Assembly (NCBI GenBank): GCA_020345785.1
Contig: CP070771.1
Coordinates: 2,787,066 to 2,808,319, forward strand
Reading direction: 5' to 3'
Source: Desulfobacterales bacterium
Lineage (GTDB): Bacteria; Desulfobacterota; Desulfobacteria; Desulfobacterales; JAFDCJ01
DNA length: 21,254 bases
Shown: positions 1 through 7,047 of the stretch, piece after piece
How positions within the stretch are numbered: the stretch's first letter is position 1
Layout of the letters: every line of letters starts with the position of its first letter
Notes under the pieces: generated by a model
What the model saw: only the letters and a program-made list of their open reading frames with translations
What the model was told of the DNA's origin: nothing
Database searches by the model: none
Made by a program: the position numbers and the translations under genes

Positions 1-2
1 TG

Positions 3-992
3 CTCCTGAAAGTAAACGATTTGGGGATGAGAATCTGCACAAAGAGTTATCTCCAGACTATCTTGCTGGATTCCAAAGAGAGGATTTGCGGCGTTCTTGT
101 AAGGGAAGGCTATAAATACCCGGATGCGAAAAGCGGAACTCCAAAATACATCAAAGCCCGCAAAGCCGTGATTCTTGCATCCGGAGGCTTTGCCAATGAC
201 ATCAAATTGAGGATCAGCCAGGATCCCCGGCTAACCGGCAAAATCGGAAGCACCAACAAATACTCAACCACAGGCGAGGCATTGAGAGAGGCGCTGCGAA
301 TCGGCGCAATGCCCGTGCATCTCTCCTGGATTCAACTGGGACCGTGGGCCTCGCCGGATGAAAAAGGTTATGGTGTCGGCCCCGAATTTGCCAGTTACAC
401 GGCTTTTCCCTATGGCATCATGGTGAACCCAAAAACCGGCCGCCGTTTCGTTAATGAACTGGCTGATCGTAAAATCCGTTCCGATGCCATTTTACAGGTC
501 GGACTGCCCTGCATCGGAATTGCCGATGAAGAAGGGATTAAGGTTTCGGGGCATCCCATCGAGCGCTGCCTGCGCAAAGGGGTGGTGAAAAAATTCAACC
601 GGATTCATGAAATCGCAGACGATTTTAAAATTCCGCTTCAGCCGCTCAGAAATACGATTGAACAATTTAATGCTTTTGTCGGCCGGCGGGTTGACAAAGA
701 TTTCAACAAGCCAATACTGGCGAATGCAAAGCCGTTGAAACATCCGCCTTTTTTCTGCATGCGTCTGTGGCCGAAGGTGCATCACACCATGGGAGGCATT
801 CTCATAAACGCACGCGCACAGGTTCTCGACTTGTCTTTGCGACCAATAAAGGGTCTTTATGCTGCCGGGGAGATTGCCGGTGGGATTCACGGTGCCTGCC
901 GATTGGGAAGTTGCGCCATTATCGACTGCCTGGTTTTTGGGCGCATCGCGGGCCGGCAGGCGGCATCAAATCCAAGTAAAAACGCCGCGTAA
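3..992 (+). CDS. FAD-dependent fumarate reductase / flavocytochrome c-like protein (3' part)
   Basis: The reading frame is open to the left edge, so the N-terminal FAD-binding region lies outside the window. What remains resembles the C-terminal part of the flavocytochrome c / fumarate reductase / urocanate reductase flavoprotein family, which reduces an activated double bond with FAD. Family signatures seen are ILASGGF near 170-190, GRRFVNE (about 439-459), HHTMGG (from 780; the His is a substrate-binding residue in the family) and a C-terminal GLYAAGEIAGGIHGACRLG FAD/active-site block (about 853-908). The usual GANRLGGNA block reads GACRLGSCA here, so the Arg is kept while two Asn are replaced by Cys. 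Substrate cannot be told. No haem-binding CXXCH motif lies in the visible part. It converges with the DUF3783 gene on the other strand. Confidence 0.8.
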   Translation, partial: LLKVNDLGMRICTKSYLQTILLDSKERICGVLVREGYKYPDAKSGTPKYIKARKAVILASGGFANDIKLRISQDPRLTGKIGSTNKYSTTGEALREALRIGAMPVHLSWIQLGPWASPDEKGYGVGPEFASYTAFPYGIMVNPKTGRRFVNELADRKIRSDAILQVGLPCIGIADEEGIKVSGHPIERCLRKGVVKKFNRIHEIADDFKIPLQPLRNTIEQFNAFVGRRVDKDFNKPILANAKPLKHPPFFCMRLWPKVHHTMGGILINARAQVLDLSLRPIKGLYAAGEIAGGIHGACRLGSCAIIDCLVFGRIAGRQAASNPSKNAA

Positions 993-1082
993 TTTTTATA
1001 ATATTTTTTAGTTGTTGCTCTCTGAAGATAAGCTGTCGGATGATATTTGCTTTATGGCAATAATGATGCAGTCGAGTCGATA

Positions 1083-1511
1083 TTATTTTGATTTTCTCGC
1101 CTGCATCGCCCGGTGTTCGGCTGCCAGCTCCTTCAACAAATTGTTTAAGGTCCAGGTTTCTGACATGGGCGTCAGCGTCGCCCACAGGGTCTGCTTCATG
1201 CCGGCCTGCCGGCTCCCGGACATGAGCAAATGCAGCTCCTTTTGCGTGATTCCGGACATGATGACCGCCCGCGGCAGCTGCGATGTAAGGCCGGTGCCTG
1301 TGCCGTTAGCAAGCCTAACAAGCTCTCCGACGCTCAGATCGGCCTGATCCTCAGTCACCCAAACGAGCGGCAATTCCGACAAGCCGATCATGTCGAGCAG
1401 GGTGTTAAATTTGGACTGTGCGTCGGCCGCAAAACCGCAAAGCAGCAGCTTACGTGGACCGTAAAGCGGCTTGTCTGTTCGCGATACCTTTTGAAACTCA
1501 CCATCCGTCAT
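1083..1511 (-). CDS. DUF3783 domain-containing protein
   Basis: A 142-residue soluble protein. The C-terminal half matches the DUF3783 pattern: a PRAVIMSGITQKEL stretch (a probable strand and helix), a LWATLTP segment, and an SETWTLNNLLKELAAEH end. No biochemical role is established for the family, so none is assigned. The N-terminal part contains KLLLCGF, which is usual for this group. A longer TTG start at 1529 would put the Shine-Dalgarno sequence GGAGGAGAG inside the gene. The ATG at 1511 lies nine bases after that sequence and is preferred. A perfect hairpin sits directly upstream (separate entry). It appears to be a single-gene unit. Confidence 0.75.
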   Translation of the reverse strand: MTDGEFQKVSRTDKPLYGPRKLLLCGFAADAQSKFNTLLDMIGLSELPLVWVTEDQADLSVGELVRLANGTGTGLTSQLPRAVIMSGITQKELHLLMSGSRQAGMKQTLWATLTPMSETWTLNNLLKELAAEHRAMQARKSK

Positions 1512-1525
1512 GGTCGTTCTCTCCT

Positions 1526-1552
1526 CCAATTGAGAAAAAAGCGCTCAATTGG
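1526..1552 (-). promoter_or_regulatory. Perfect hairpin touching the Shine-Dalgarno of the DUF3783 gene
   Basis: CCAATTGAG (1526-1534) and CTCAATTGG (1544-1552) form a 9-bp perfect inverted repeat around a 9-base loop. Read on the minus strand, the 3' arm ends in TTGG, and those two G bases begin the GGAGGAG ribosome-binding site. The hairpin would therefore sit in the mRNA leader and could partly hide the site. It could instead be a protein operator. Function is inferred only from position. Confidence 0.45.
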
Positions 1553-1652
1553 AAGTTAAATAGTTTTCTGATAAAATTCGGGTGTGAAGCCAACATCACT
1601 ATGGCGTATCAAACAAGGTTTCGAATGTGTGTTTTTGTCATTGGTATTTGAG

Positions 1653-1709
1653 CCATTTGAATTTGTTTCGAATTTCGTGTTTCAAATTTTGAATTTATGA
1701 ATAATGAGA
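1653..1709. repeat. AT-rich low-complexity spacer with repeated TTTGAATTT / TTTCGAATTTC words
   Basis: The spacer between the ABC operon end and the DUF3783 gene holds short degenerate repeats of the form TTTGAATTTG, TTTCGAATTTC and TTTCAAATTTTGAATTT. They look like a dispersed, self-complementary AT-rich intergenic repeat. No gene or clear terminator was recognised here. Confidence 0.35.
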
Positions 1710-1768
1710 ATTGGTTTTAGTCCTGTTCCAAAGGGCTTCCTGAGCCTCCCGCGCCGCGAGAAAAGCAT

Positions 1769-2770
1769 TCAATTGTCGTCCATCGGCTTCAAGCGCTTTA
1801 CGATTTCAACGGGGGCTTCGATCAGCTTTTGGGCCAGCATAATTTCTTCGGTCTGTTTCCATGCCGCTACGTCGATCTTACCGAATTCAAAATTCGCTTC
1901 CGGCAGCATCAATACGCGGGTGGCCGGCAGCTGTTTGCGCACGATTTCTTCCGGCGTTTCCGGGTCATACTTCAAAACTGTCTCAATGGCCTTGTCTGCA
2001 TTGGCAGGATTCAGCGCTTCGCGCCAGGCTTCCATCAACGCCTTCATAAAGCGCCGGACGGTCTCCGGGCGTTCATCCAGCATCTTCTGAGTGGTGACCA
2101 CAGAATTTGCCACAAACTGAATACCCAATCTGCTGGGACTCATCAGGTCAAACGCTTCGCCGGCTTGGCGAAGTTTTTCGCCGATGATGGGTGCCTGGGC
2201 ATTGCGGTACAGGGGCCATAGATCGACTTGTCCCTTGTAAAAAGGTGTGTAATCGTAGCGCACGCTGAAAAGCTTCACCTCATCTTCTTTGATATTGTAT
2301 TTGGCCAGCAGCGCCCGCATGATGGTTTCGTCGTTGCCGCCGTAAGTGATGCCGATAGTTTTTCCTTTGAGATCCTGCGGAGTTTTTAGCGGGGTTCGAT
2401 CCGGCCGGTAGATCCAATGCAAGGGATTGACCTGAAACAGCTGGGCGAGGACCACAATGGGTGATCCTTTCGAGACCGCCCGAATGACCTGATCGGCCGA
2501 AGCCACCCCGAATTGAGCGTGGCCGATCTCCAACTCCTTGATCGCATCCTTTTCAGGACCGCCGGCCTTTACGGCGACCTTTAACCCATTTCTGGCGAAA
2601 TTACCATGGGCATCGGCCCACAGATCACCCACAACACTCATGTTATACAGCCACTTGAGCCGGTAGGCCACTTCCTCCGGAGGCTGCTCCTTTTCACCGC
2701 AGGCGACGGGGAAAAGAAGACAGGTTAATGCTCCTGCTATAAGAAATGCCATGTGAAATTGTCTTTTCAT
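1769..2770 (-). CDS. ABC transporter substrate-binding lipoprotein (NMT1/SsuA/THI5-like)
   Basis: A 333-residue extracytoplasmic solute-binding protein of the NMT1/SsuA fold, which captures a small organic ligand and delivers it to the permease encoded just upstream. A short basic N-terminus (MKRQ) and hydrophobic stretch end in FPVAC, so Cys24 is the likely lipidated residue; Pro at -3 is atypical for a lipobox. Family features include LKWLYN near the mature start, an EIGHAQFGVASADQV segment, and DLKGKTIGITYGGNDE. The start is supported by AAGGAGAT eight bases upstream of the ATG. It is the third gene of the operon, 47 bases after the permease stop. The ligand (sulfonate, pyrimidine, thiamin or flavin precursor, or another) cannot be decided. 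Confidence 0.88.
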   Translation of the reverse strand: MKRQFHMAFLIAGALTCLLFPVACGEKEQPPEEVAYRLKWLYNMSVVGDLWADAHGNFARNGLKVAVKAGGPEKDAIKELEIGHAQFGVASADQVIRAVSKGSPIVVLAQLFQVNPLHWIYRPDRTPLKTPQDLKGKTIGITYGGNDETIMRALLAKYNIKEDEVKLFSVRYDYTPFYKGQVDLWPLYRNAQAPIIGEKLRQAGEAFDLMSPSRLGIQFVANSVVTTQKMLDERPETVRRFMKALMEAWREALNPANADKAIETVLKYDPETPEEIVRKQLPATRVLMLPEANFEFGKIDVAAWKQTEEIMLAQKLIEAPVEIVKRLKPMDDN

Positions 2771-2817
2771 AAGGCGATCTCCTTAAATCAAATTTTAATA
2801 TCGTACCGAAAAATTGA

Positions 2818-3567
2818 TTAGGTGCCTTGCAGTCGCCTCTGTACCACCAGCCCCAGCCATTCTAGGCAAACCAGATATATTGAGGTGCATATTCCGATTA
2901 AAAACAGCGCCACCAGGATCTTTGCCAGATCACTCTGGTAAAGGGCAATGCGGATACTGTGGCCGATGCCGGCATTGGCCGCAATAAATTCCGACACGAT
3001 CGTTCCCACGATGGCCAGGGTTCCGCTGCCCACAATGACTGTGGTGATTTTGCCGACGTTTTCAAAGGCCCGGATTTTTACCTGCAGGCGCCAGTTCATT
3101 CGCAGGGTGGATTCGTAGAAATGTTCGATCGCGGTCACCGGTTCGGATAAAATACCGATAAATGATAGCAGCAGGGGAAAATAACAGATCATGGCGGTAA
3201 TCAGCAGACGGGAGGATAACCCGTCTCCCAGCAGGATAAATATGATCGGTGCCACGGCAACGATGGGGTAGGCCTGGATGTTATACGCCGCCACGCGGAT
3301 GAAGGAGCCGATCCAGAGGGTCAAGCGCCCGATGATGCCGACAATGGTTGCCAGACAAATGGATAGCAGGTGGCCTAAAATCGCAATGGATATCGTATCA
3401 ATGACGTTAAACACAAACCGTCCGAATACGTTTTGGGCGGTCTGCCAGATTTCAAGCGGGCTGGGGATGACATAGTCGGAAAGGTTTAAAACATATTTAA
3501 TCAAAAAGAGAATTGCGATTCCCAGAAAGTAGATGATAAAGAATTGATAGACGCGTCTAGCTAGCAT
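2818..3567 (-). CDS. ABC transporter permease (SsuC/TauC-type)
   Basis: A 249-residue integral membrane protein with about six hydrophobic segments, typical of the BPD_transp_1 permeases of nitrate/sulfonate/taurine-type importers. A hydrophobic N-terminal helix is followed by VIPSPLEIWQTAQ, a segment common near the start of this group. The EAA-loop region that contacts the ATPase is visible as ESTLRMNWRLQVKIRAFENVGKITT. The ATG at 3567 overlaps the last 11 bases of the ATPase gene, so the two are probably translationally coupled. Length is normal for the family. It forms the membrane channel of the importer with the two flanking gene products. Confidence 0.88.
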   Translation of the reverse strand: MLARRVYQFFIIYFLGIAILFLIKYVLNLSDYVIPSPLEIWQTAQNVFGRFVFNVIDTISIAILGHLLSICLATIVGIIGRLTLWIGSFIRVAAYNIQAYPIVAVAPIIFILLGDGLSSRLLITAMICYFPLLLSFIGILSEPVTAIEHFYESTLRMNWRLQVKIRAFENVGKITTVIVGSGTLAIVGTIVSEFIAANAGIGHSIRIALYQSDLAKILVALFLIGICTSIYLVCLEWLGLVVQRRLQGT

Positions 3568-4249
3568 GGACGATCTCCAGCATGGTGCGCTCCAGATCTT
3601 TTTGGACCAGGCTTTTCCCGTTGGAATGGTCCTGGCCGCTTATGGACAGGGTCTGGGGATCCCGGTGGTATCCCCGCAAAACAAGGATCTGTTTGCAGAA
3701 TTTGGCGACTTCGGCCACATTGTGCGAAATGTACAGAAAACAACGGTCCGGGAAGGTGACCTTCATCTGCAGGATAATTTTTTCTTTGGTGACCTCATCC
3801 ACGTTGGCCAGACTTTCATCCATGATCAGAAAATCGAAATCCTGCAGCAGGTAGCGGACAAGATTGGTTCGATTCTGCTGTCCCAGGGAAAGCTGCGAAA
3901 ACCTTGAGTTGACACACGCCTCCATGCCGAAGGCGGCAACCAGTGAGCTGATTTTTTCTTTATTGGGTTCCGGGGTGGTGGCTTCCAGATGGTCGCCGAC
4001 AGTGGACCATCCCGGAATTCTCTCAAGATTGTAAGTGTAAAGGACCCGGCGTATCTCGGGCATTAAAATTTCACCGCTGAAGTCTTTTATTTCTCCGGTC
4101 ATCATTTTGGCCAGGGTGGTTTTGCCAACTCCAGAGGGCCCGAATAACGCATGGAATCCGGGACAGGAAATGCAATAGTTGACATCTTTAAATACTTCCG
4201 TAGCAGAGCCGGGATACCTGAAACTTATGTGCCTGCATTCGAGCAGCAT
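3557..4249 (-). CDS. ABC transporter ATP-binding protein (SsuB/TauB-like)
   Basis: A 230-residue nucleotide-binding subunit and first gene of the importer operon. Walker A is GPSGVGKT (residues 37-44), the signature is LSLGQ (120-124), Walker B is FLIMDE (140-145) and the switch His is H176. The Q-loop position, normally FQ before the LLPW segment, reads YTYNLERIPGW, so the usual Gln appears to be missing. The protein is a little shorter than typical SsuB/TauB proteins. AAGGA precedes the ATG. It should energise uptake of the ligand bound by the lipoprotein. The specificity of the importer is unknown. Confidence 0.88.
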   Translation of the reverse strand: MLLECRHISFRYPGSATEVFKDVNYCISCPGFHALFGPSGVGKTTLAKMMTGEIKDFSGEILMPEIRRVLYTYNLERIPGWSTVGDHLEATTPEPNKEKISSLVAAFGMEACVNSRFSQLSLGQQNRTNLVRYLLQDFDFLIMDESLANVDEVTKEKIILQMKVTFPDRCFLYISHNVAEVAKFCKQILVLRGYHRDPQTLSISGQDHSNGKSLVQKDLERTMLEIVHAS

Positions 4250-4309
4250 GGTCCTTAGAGTCTTAGTTATTGTTTCGTTGCATTTTATGATCCGCCTGAG
4301 GCGGATTTC

Positions 4310-4390
4310 ATCACGAAAACACGAAATTTAGAAAGCGCGAAACTTATATTTTCTCCTTTTCGTGTTTTCGTCCTTTTGTGCTTTCGTGAT
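4310..4390. repeat. Imperfect inverted repeat built from CACGAAA words
   Basis: The left arm ATCACGAAAACACGAAA (4310-4326) pairs with TTTTGTGCTTTCGTGAT (4374-4390) with two mismatches in 17. Between them lie further GCGAAA and TTTTCGTGTTTTCG words that can pair with each other. This type of dispersed palindromic repeat is common between genes in some Desulfobacterota, as far as I recall. It sits between the bipartite motif and the ABC operon start. Confidence 0.5.
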
Positions 4391-4480
4391 TAATTTCTTA
4401 TTCGGTTCCGGCTTGTCCGGGTTAGGTATAAAAATTTAATCCAAAATAGCTTGACGCAAAGTTTTGGGAAATTAACACGA

Positions 4481-4508
4481 ATACTTTCGATAGGTCGTAT
4501 ATCCGAAT
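4481..4508 (-). promoter_or_regulatory. Bipartite motif ATTCGGATA-N8-ATCGAAAGTAT (copy 1)
   Basis: Read on the minus strand this is ATTCGGATA, eight bases, then ATCGAAAGTAT. The same two half-motifs, separated by three bases, occur upstream of lutA (20098-20120). In both places the orientation relative to the downstream gene is the same. A possible -35 TTGACT lies just upstream (4524-4519, minus strand) with a weak -10-like TATACG 17 bases on (4501-4496). The target here would be the ABC operon, 232 bases downstream. Confidence 0.4.
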
Positions 4509-4653
4509 TGCCGTATACAGTCAACCGGAGAGGGAGATGAAAAATGACGAATGGCGATTGACAAATGACGAATCAAGGAACTCTATCGATTTTTATGGAC
4601 TCAAAAGACAGAGCGCACCTATTCCACCGCGGCGGCCGATTTGATCAAAAAAG

Positions 4654-4791
4654 TTACGTCGGTTCTGTGGTGTCGCACTTAAGATATCTTGGCGGCAGAT
4701 GACCGGCAGCCTTAATAGCTGCTTCATTAGACGACCAGGGAGTGGCGGTTACGATGACCTCCGCATATGAAACTTCATGGTAGTCGAAGAA
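4654..4791 (-). pseudogene. Probable remnant of a coenzyme F420-dependent NADP reductase-like gene
   Basis: One minus-strand frame reads ...VSYAEVIVTATPWSSNEAA, then IKAAGHLPPRYLKCDTTEPT and a stop at 4654-4656. This resembles the Rossmann segment of NADPH:F420 reductase-like proteins (a DVVILATPW...AIKAAG...DCTNP pattern). Nothing recognisable precedes or follows it and no start codon is in place, so it would be a decayed fragment of about 45 codons. The match is from memory of the family and could be accidental. Confidence 0.35.
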
Positions 4792-4837
4792 GAATTTATT
4801 CGATCAAACCGGCCGCTTCGCGGCCAGCGGCTGGCCC

Positions 4838-4857
4838 GAACCTTGAACCCTGAACCT
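4838..4857. repeat. Degenerate heptamer repeat GAACCYT (3 units)
   Basis: GAACCTT, GAACCCT and GAACCTA follow one another and run into the stop codon of the flavin reductase gene (TAG complement at 4856-4858). A second array of the same heptamer precedes lutB at 21064-21091. Confidence 0.5.
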
Positions 4858-5422
4858 ACTTTCTTTTCAGCTGCTTGCCGACCTTCCAGCAGTCGGCCAC
4901 CACCTTACCTACCGACCAGTACTTGATGCTGCTCATGTCAAATAAAAGCGGCTTGAGTTTGGCCAGGTCGATTTTGCCTTCGGTGAGTACCGATTCGTCG
5001 GCATAGGTTTCTACGATTTCACCGATGAACAGATCATGGGTGGCGGTGTCATATATGTCGTAGAGCCGGCACTCCATGTTGACCGGGCACTCCTTGATCA
5101 TAGGAGCATTTTTTACTTCACCATAAAAAATTTCAAACAAATCAGATTTATTCGTATTCTTGCCGCTGACAAGACCGACATAATCCGTTTCGACCACCAG
5201 ATTTTCCGAAGGAAGGTTCACACTGAAGGCTTTATTTTCCTTGATTCCGGCATTCGTGTAGTGCGCTTTTGCCGAGCTTAGCGAAATCAGATAGGGTCTG
5301 GCGTGGTTTACGATTCCAATGTGAGCGATGGTGATATAATTGGGTTTACCGTTTACCATCGCACCGATCAACACGGTCGGGGTGGGGTAGAGCACATTAA
5401 TACCGTTCAGTTTTTTTTTCAC
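4856..5422 (-). CDS. Flavin reductase family protein (flavoredoxin-like)
   Basis: A 188-residue protein of the FMN-binding split-barrel flavin reductase family, close in character to flavoredoxins of sulfate reducers. Such proteins bind FMN and pass electrons to flavin-dependent or metal-centre partners. Family features are the N-terminal YPTPTVLIGAMVNGKPNYITIA segment that lines the flavin pocket, HARPYLISLSSAKAHYTNAGI, and an ENKAFSVNLPSENLV strand pair. The start is GTG, with a strong AAAGGAGG sequence seven bases upstream, so the unusual start codon is well supported. It is monocistronic. Its partner and physiological substrate are not shown by the context. Confidence 0.85.
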   Translation of the reverse strand: MKKKLNGINVLYPTPTVLIGAMVNGKPNYITIAHIGIVNHARPYLISLSSAKAHYTNAGIKENKAFSVNLPSENLVVETDYVGLVSGKNTNKSDLFEIFYGEVKNAPMIKECPVNMECRLYDIYDTATHDLFIGEIVETYADESVLTEGKIDLAKLKPLLFDMSSIKYWSVGKVVADCWKVGKQLKRK

Positions 5423-5664
5423 TTCAAAACCTCCTTTGCGTCAATTCTTCCGGTGAAGTTGAAAGACTTGCCTGTTCCTGCCGTTAACAGTTTTTGGTTT
5501 TCCCCTGGGCGGGAATCCATGGGAGTCATAAAAAAACAATAGCTCGGATACGTGGGAAGTCAAGGAGGTGGAATCTGCGCAGTTGGGTACTTTTTACCCG
5601 GATGATGTGAATCGGGGCAATGGGGTGCTTATTTTTTACACACTTTTTATTTTGAGCGGATATC

Positions 5665-5688
5665 AGAATATCCGGTTTCGAATATTCT
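5665..5688. promoter_or_regulatory. Palindrome AGAATAT-N10-ATATTCT, candidate activator site
   Basis: AGAATAT (5665-5671) and ATATTCT (5682-5688) are a perfect 7-bp inverted repeat. Its centre is about 75 bases upstream of the sigma54-like -24 element. That is a normal distance for an enhancer-binding protein such as ZraR. Assignment as an upstream activating site is inference. Confidence 0.4.
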
Positions 5689-5749
5689 TCAGACATTTTT
5701 AAATTATTTTCAGATAGTTAAGTTGAAGATATGATTTCCGGTCCGCTTC

Positions 5750-5765
5750 TGGCACGGGATTTGAA
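5750..5765 (+). promoter_or_regulatory. Sigma54-like promoter upstream of the ZraP-like gene
   Basis: TGGCAC, five bases (GGGAT), then TTGAA. The -24 element is perfect and spacing matches the TGGCAC-N5-TTGCA consensus, but the GC dinucleotide at -12 reads GA. Transcription would start near 5776, about 65 bases before the ATG at 5842. The E. coli zraP promoter is also sigma54-dependent, which makes the site more believable. Confidence 0.45.
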
Positions 5766-5841
5766 ACCAAGAATTACAAAGCCTTGAACAATGATTATTG
5801 TCTGATTGTTACATCCTTCCATTTAAAATTAGGAGGAAAAA

Positions 5842-6546
5842 ATGAATATAAACTCAAAAAAACCAATCATTTTACTGCCTTTACTGGCCGTGATTTTTAT
5901 CTTGGGATCGGAACCCCTCGCCTTTGCCCATAGAGACAAAGGTTACGGTTATCCCGGAATGATGCATTACGGCCAAGGACCTCATCACCGGGGCTATGGT
6001 GGCCCGGGCTATGGCATGTTCGGCGATTTAACTGAAGATCAGATTCGGAAGCTGGACGAGGAGCGCGCGGCCTTCTGGGAAGCGACCAAAGACCTGCGGC
6101 AGCAAATTTACCAGAAACGGCTCGAATTGGCGAGTGAATTGGCCAAGCAAAACCCGGATGCCGTTGCGGCGGCTACCATACAGCAGCAGATATCCGATCT
6201 TATGGCCCAACTGGCGCAAAAGCACCTGGAACATTTTCTGCGTGTCCAAAAGATTGATCCTGACGCCGGCCGGGGTGGTCCGATGGGTTTCGGGATGATG
6301 GGATTCGGCATGAGGCGCCATGAAATGATGGGGCCGGGTATGATGCACCGCGGCATGATGGGACCCGGTGGATATGGTCCCTGGGATTGCCCCTGGGGCG
6401 TCTACGGTCGGGAGCCTTTCATGATGGGTCCGGCTGGCGGCCGCGGCATGGGGCCCGGCATGATGAACCGCGGCGACGACCGCCAGTACCATGATACGCA
6501 AGCCGCGCCGGCAGAAAATAACCCCGCGGTAGATAAGGAGAACTAA
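5842..6546 (+). CDS. ZraP/CpxP-like periplasmic metal-stress protein with Met/His/Gly-rich tail
   Basis: A 234-residue exported protein. A Sec signal peptide (about residues 1-29, cleavage after AFA) is followed by a Gly/His/Tyr/Met-rich segment. A helical core (about 60-145, from [20 protein letters not shown]) matches the heavy-metal-resistance / ZraP family LTxEQ...R...F...T..LR pattern. The C-terminal third is low-complexity and rich in GMM, HRGMM and GPGMM motifs, able in principle to bind copper or other soft metals. ZraP proteins act as periplasmic metal-binding chaperones. AGGAGG lies upstream of the ATG. The next gene starts one base after this stop. The Met-rich tail is longer than in typical ZraP. 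Confidence 0.78.
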   Translation: MNINSKKPIILLPLLAVIFILGSEPLAFAHRDKGYGYPGMMHYGQGPHHRGYGGPGYGMFGDLTEDQIRKLDEERAAFWEATKDLRQQIYQKRLELASELAKQNPDAVAAATIQQQISDLMAQLAQKHLEHFLRVQKIDPDAGRGGPMGFGMMGFGMRRHEMMGPGMMHRGMMGPGGYGPWDCPWGVYGREPFMMGPAGGRGMGPGMMNRGDDRQYHDTQAAPAENNPAVDKEN

Positions 6547-6547
6547 G

Positions 6548-6907
6548 ATGAAATCCGCTAAAGTTTTGCAGGCAATAATCCTAATGGCTGCGCTGGCGTT
6601 TATGATTCTTTCCCCCGTCGATCCGGCCCTGGCCCAATGGGGTAACAATCAGGGCTGGCAAATGGGTCCGGGAATGATGGGCGGATGGGGCATGGGATGG
6701 TTTGGGGGTATTATTATGATTATCTTCTGGATTCTTATTTTGGTGGCCTTGGTGTTTTTAATCAAATGGCTGGTCCAGTCCACCAGTCGCAACCAGGCAG
6801 GCCCGGCTGGCGGCAACCGAGCGCTTGAAATTCTCAAGGAGCGCTATGCGCGCGGCGAGATCGATAAAGCTGAATTCGAAGCGATGAAAACGGATTTATC
6901 GAAATAG
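6548..6907 (+). CDS. Met-rich membrane protein with C-terminal SHOCT domain
   Basis: A 119-residue protein with an N-terminal hydrophobic signal (cleavage plausible after ALA, residue 29) and a short Trp/Gly/Met-rich segment ([20 protein letters not shown]). A strong transmembrane helix follows (about 53-75), then a cytoplasmic linker and a C-terminal SHOCT domain (about 92-118, [20 protein letters not shown]). SHOCT is a short oligomerisation-type domain found at protein ends; no enzymatic role is known. Stop and start are separated by a single base and AAGGAG lies within the end of the previous gene, so translation is probably coupled to the ZraP-like gene. The shared Met-rich composition suggests the two act on the same metal. 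Confidence 0.75.
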   Translation: MKSAKVLQAIILMAALAFMILSPVDPALAQWGNNQGWQMGPGMMGGWGMGWFGGIIMIIFWILILVALVFLIKWLVQSTSRNQAGPAGGNRALEILKERYARGEIDKAEFEAMKTDLSK

Positions 6908-7047
6908 GATGCGGATAAGGCAGAAGAATACTGATAAATAAATTTTTGCTTTTTTAAAATAAATCACCATTATTAGTAGATCTGCGAATATCTGAGCAAA
7001 TCCATGTTTCATATTTGAAAATATAGCTGGCTATTGAAGGGACGAAC

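Larger units (their letters stand above)
4250..4855. other. Repeat-rich intergenic region upstream of the ABC operon
   Basis: A 606-base stretch without an intact gene. It contains a short hairpin, ATCCGCCT-g-AGGCGGAT (4290-4306). It also has a long imperfect inverted repeat rich in CACGAAA words (4310-4390), the bipartite motif at 4481-4508, two copies of AAATGACGAAT (4542-4552 and 4563-4573), a probable pseudogene remnant (4654-4791), and a GC hairpin GGCCGC-ttc-GCGGCC (4811-4825). A plus-strand frame from about 4570 to 4680 reads like protein (ELYRFLWTQKTERT...) but has no start codon and no family I recognise. Confidence 0.6.
5423..5841. other. Divergent regulatory region between the flavin reductase and metal-stress genes
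   Basis: A 419-base spacer. From left to right it holds the flavin reductase leader, a small hairpin GGGTA-ctttt-TACCC (5585-5599), a perfect palindrome (5665-5688), a sigma54-like promoter (5750-5765), and an ACAAT-gatt-ATTGT inverted repeat (5788-5801). It ends with AGGAGG as the ribosome-binding site of the ZraP-like gene. No gene was recognised in it. Confidence 0.5.

Noticed and set aside
6028..6648. A 206-codon minus-strand frame opposite the ZraP-like gene
   Set aside because: Its composition mirrors the repeated Gly-Met codons of the plus-strand gene, which has a signal peptide, good ribosome-binding site and tight coupling with the next gene.
7011..7024. Palindrome ATATTT-ga-AAATAT before the multicopper oxidase as an operator
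   Set aside because: Short AT-only palindromes are expected by chance in such AT-rich spacers, and no promoter element is clearly placed around it.
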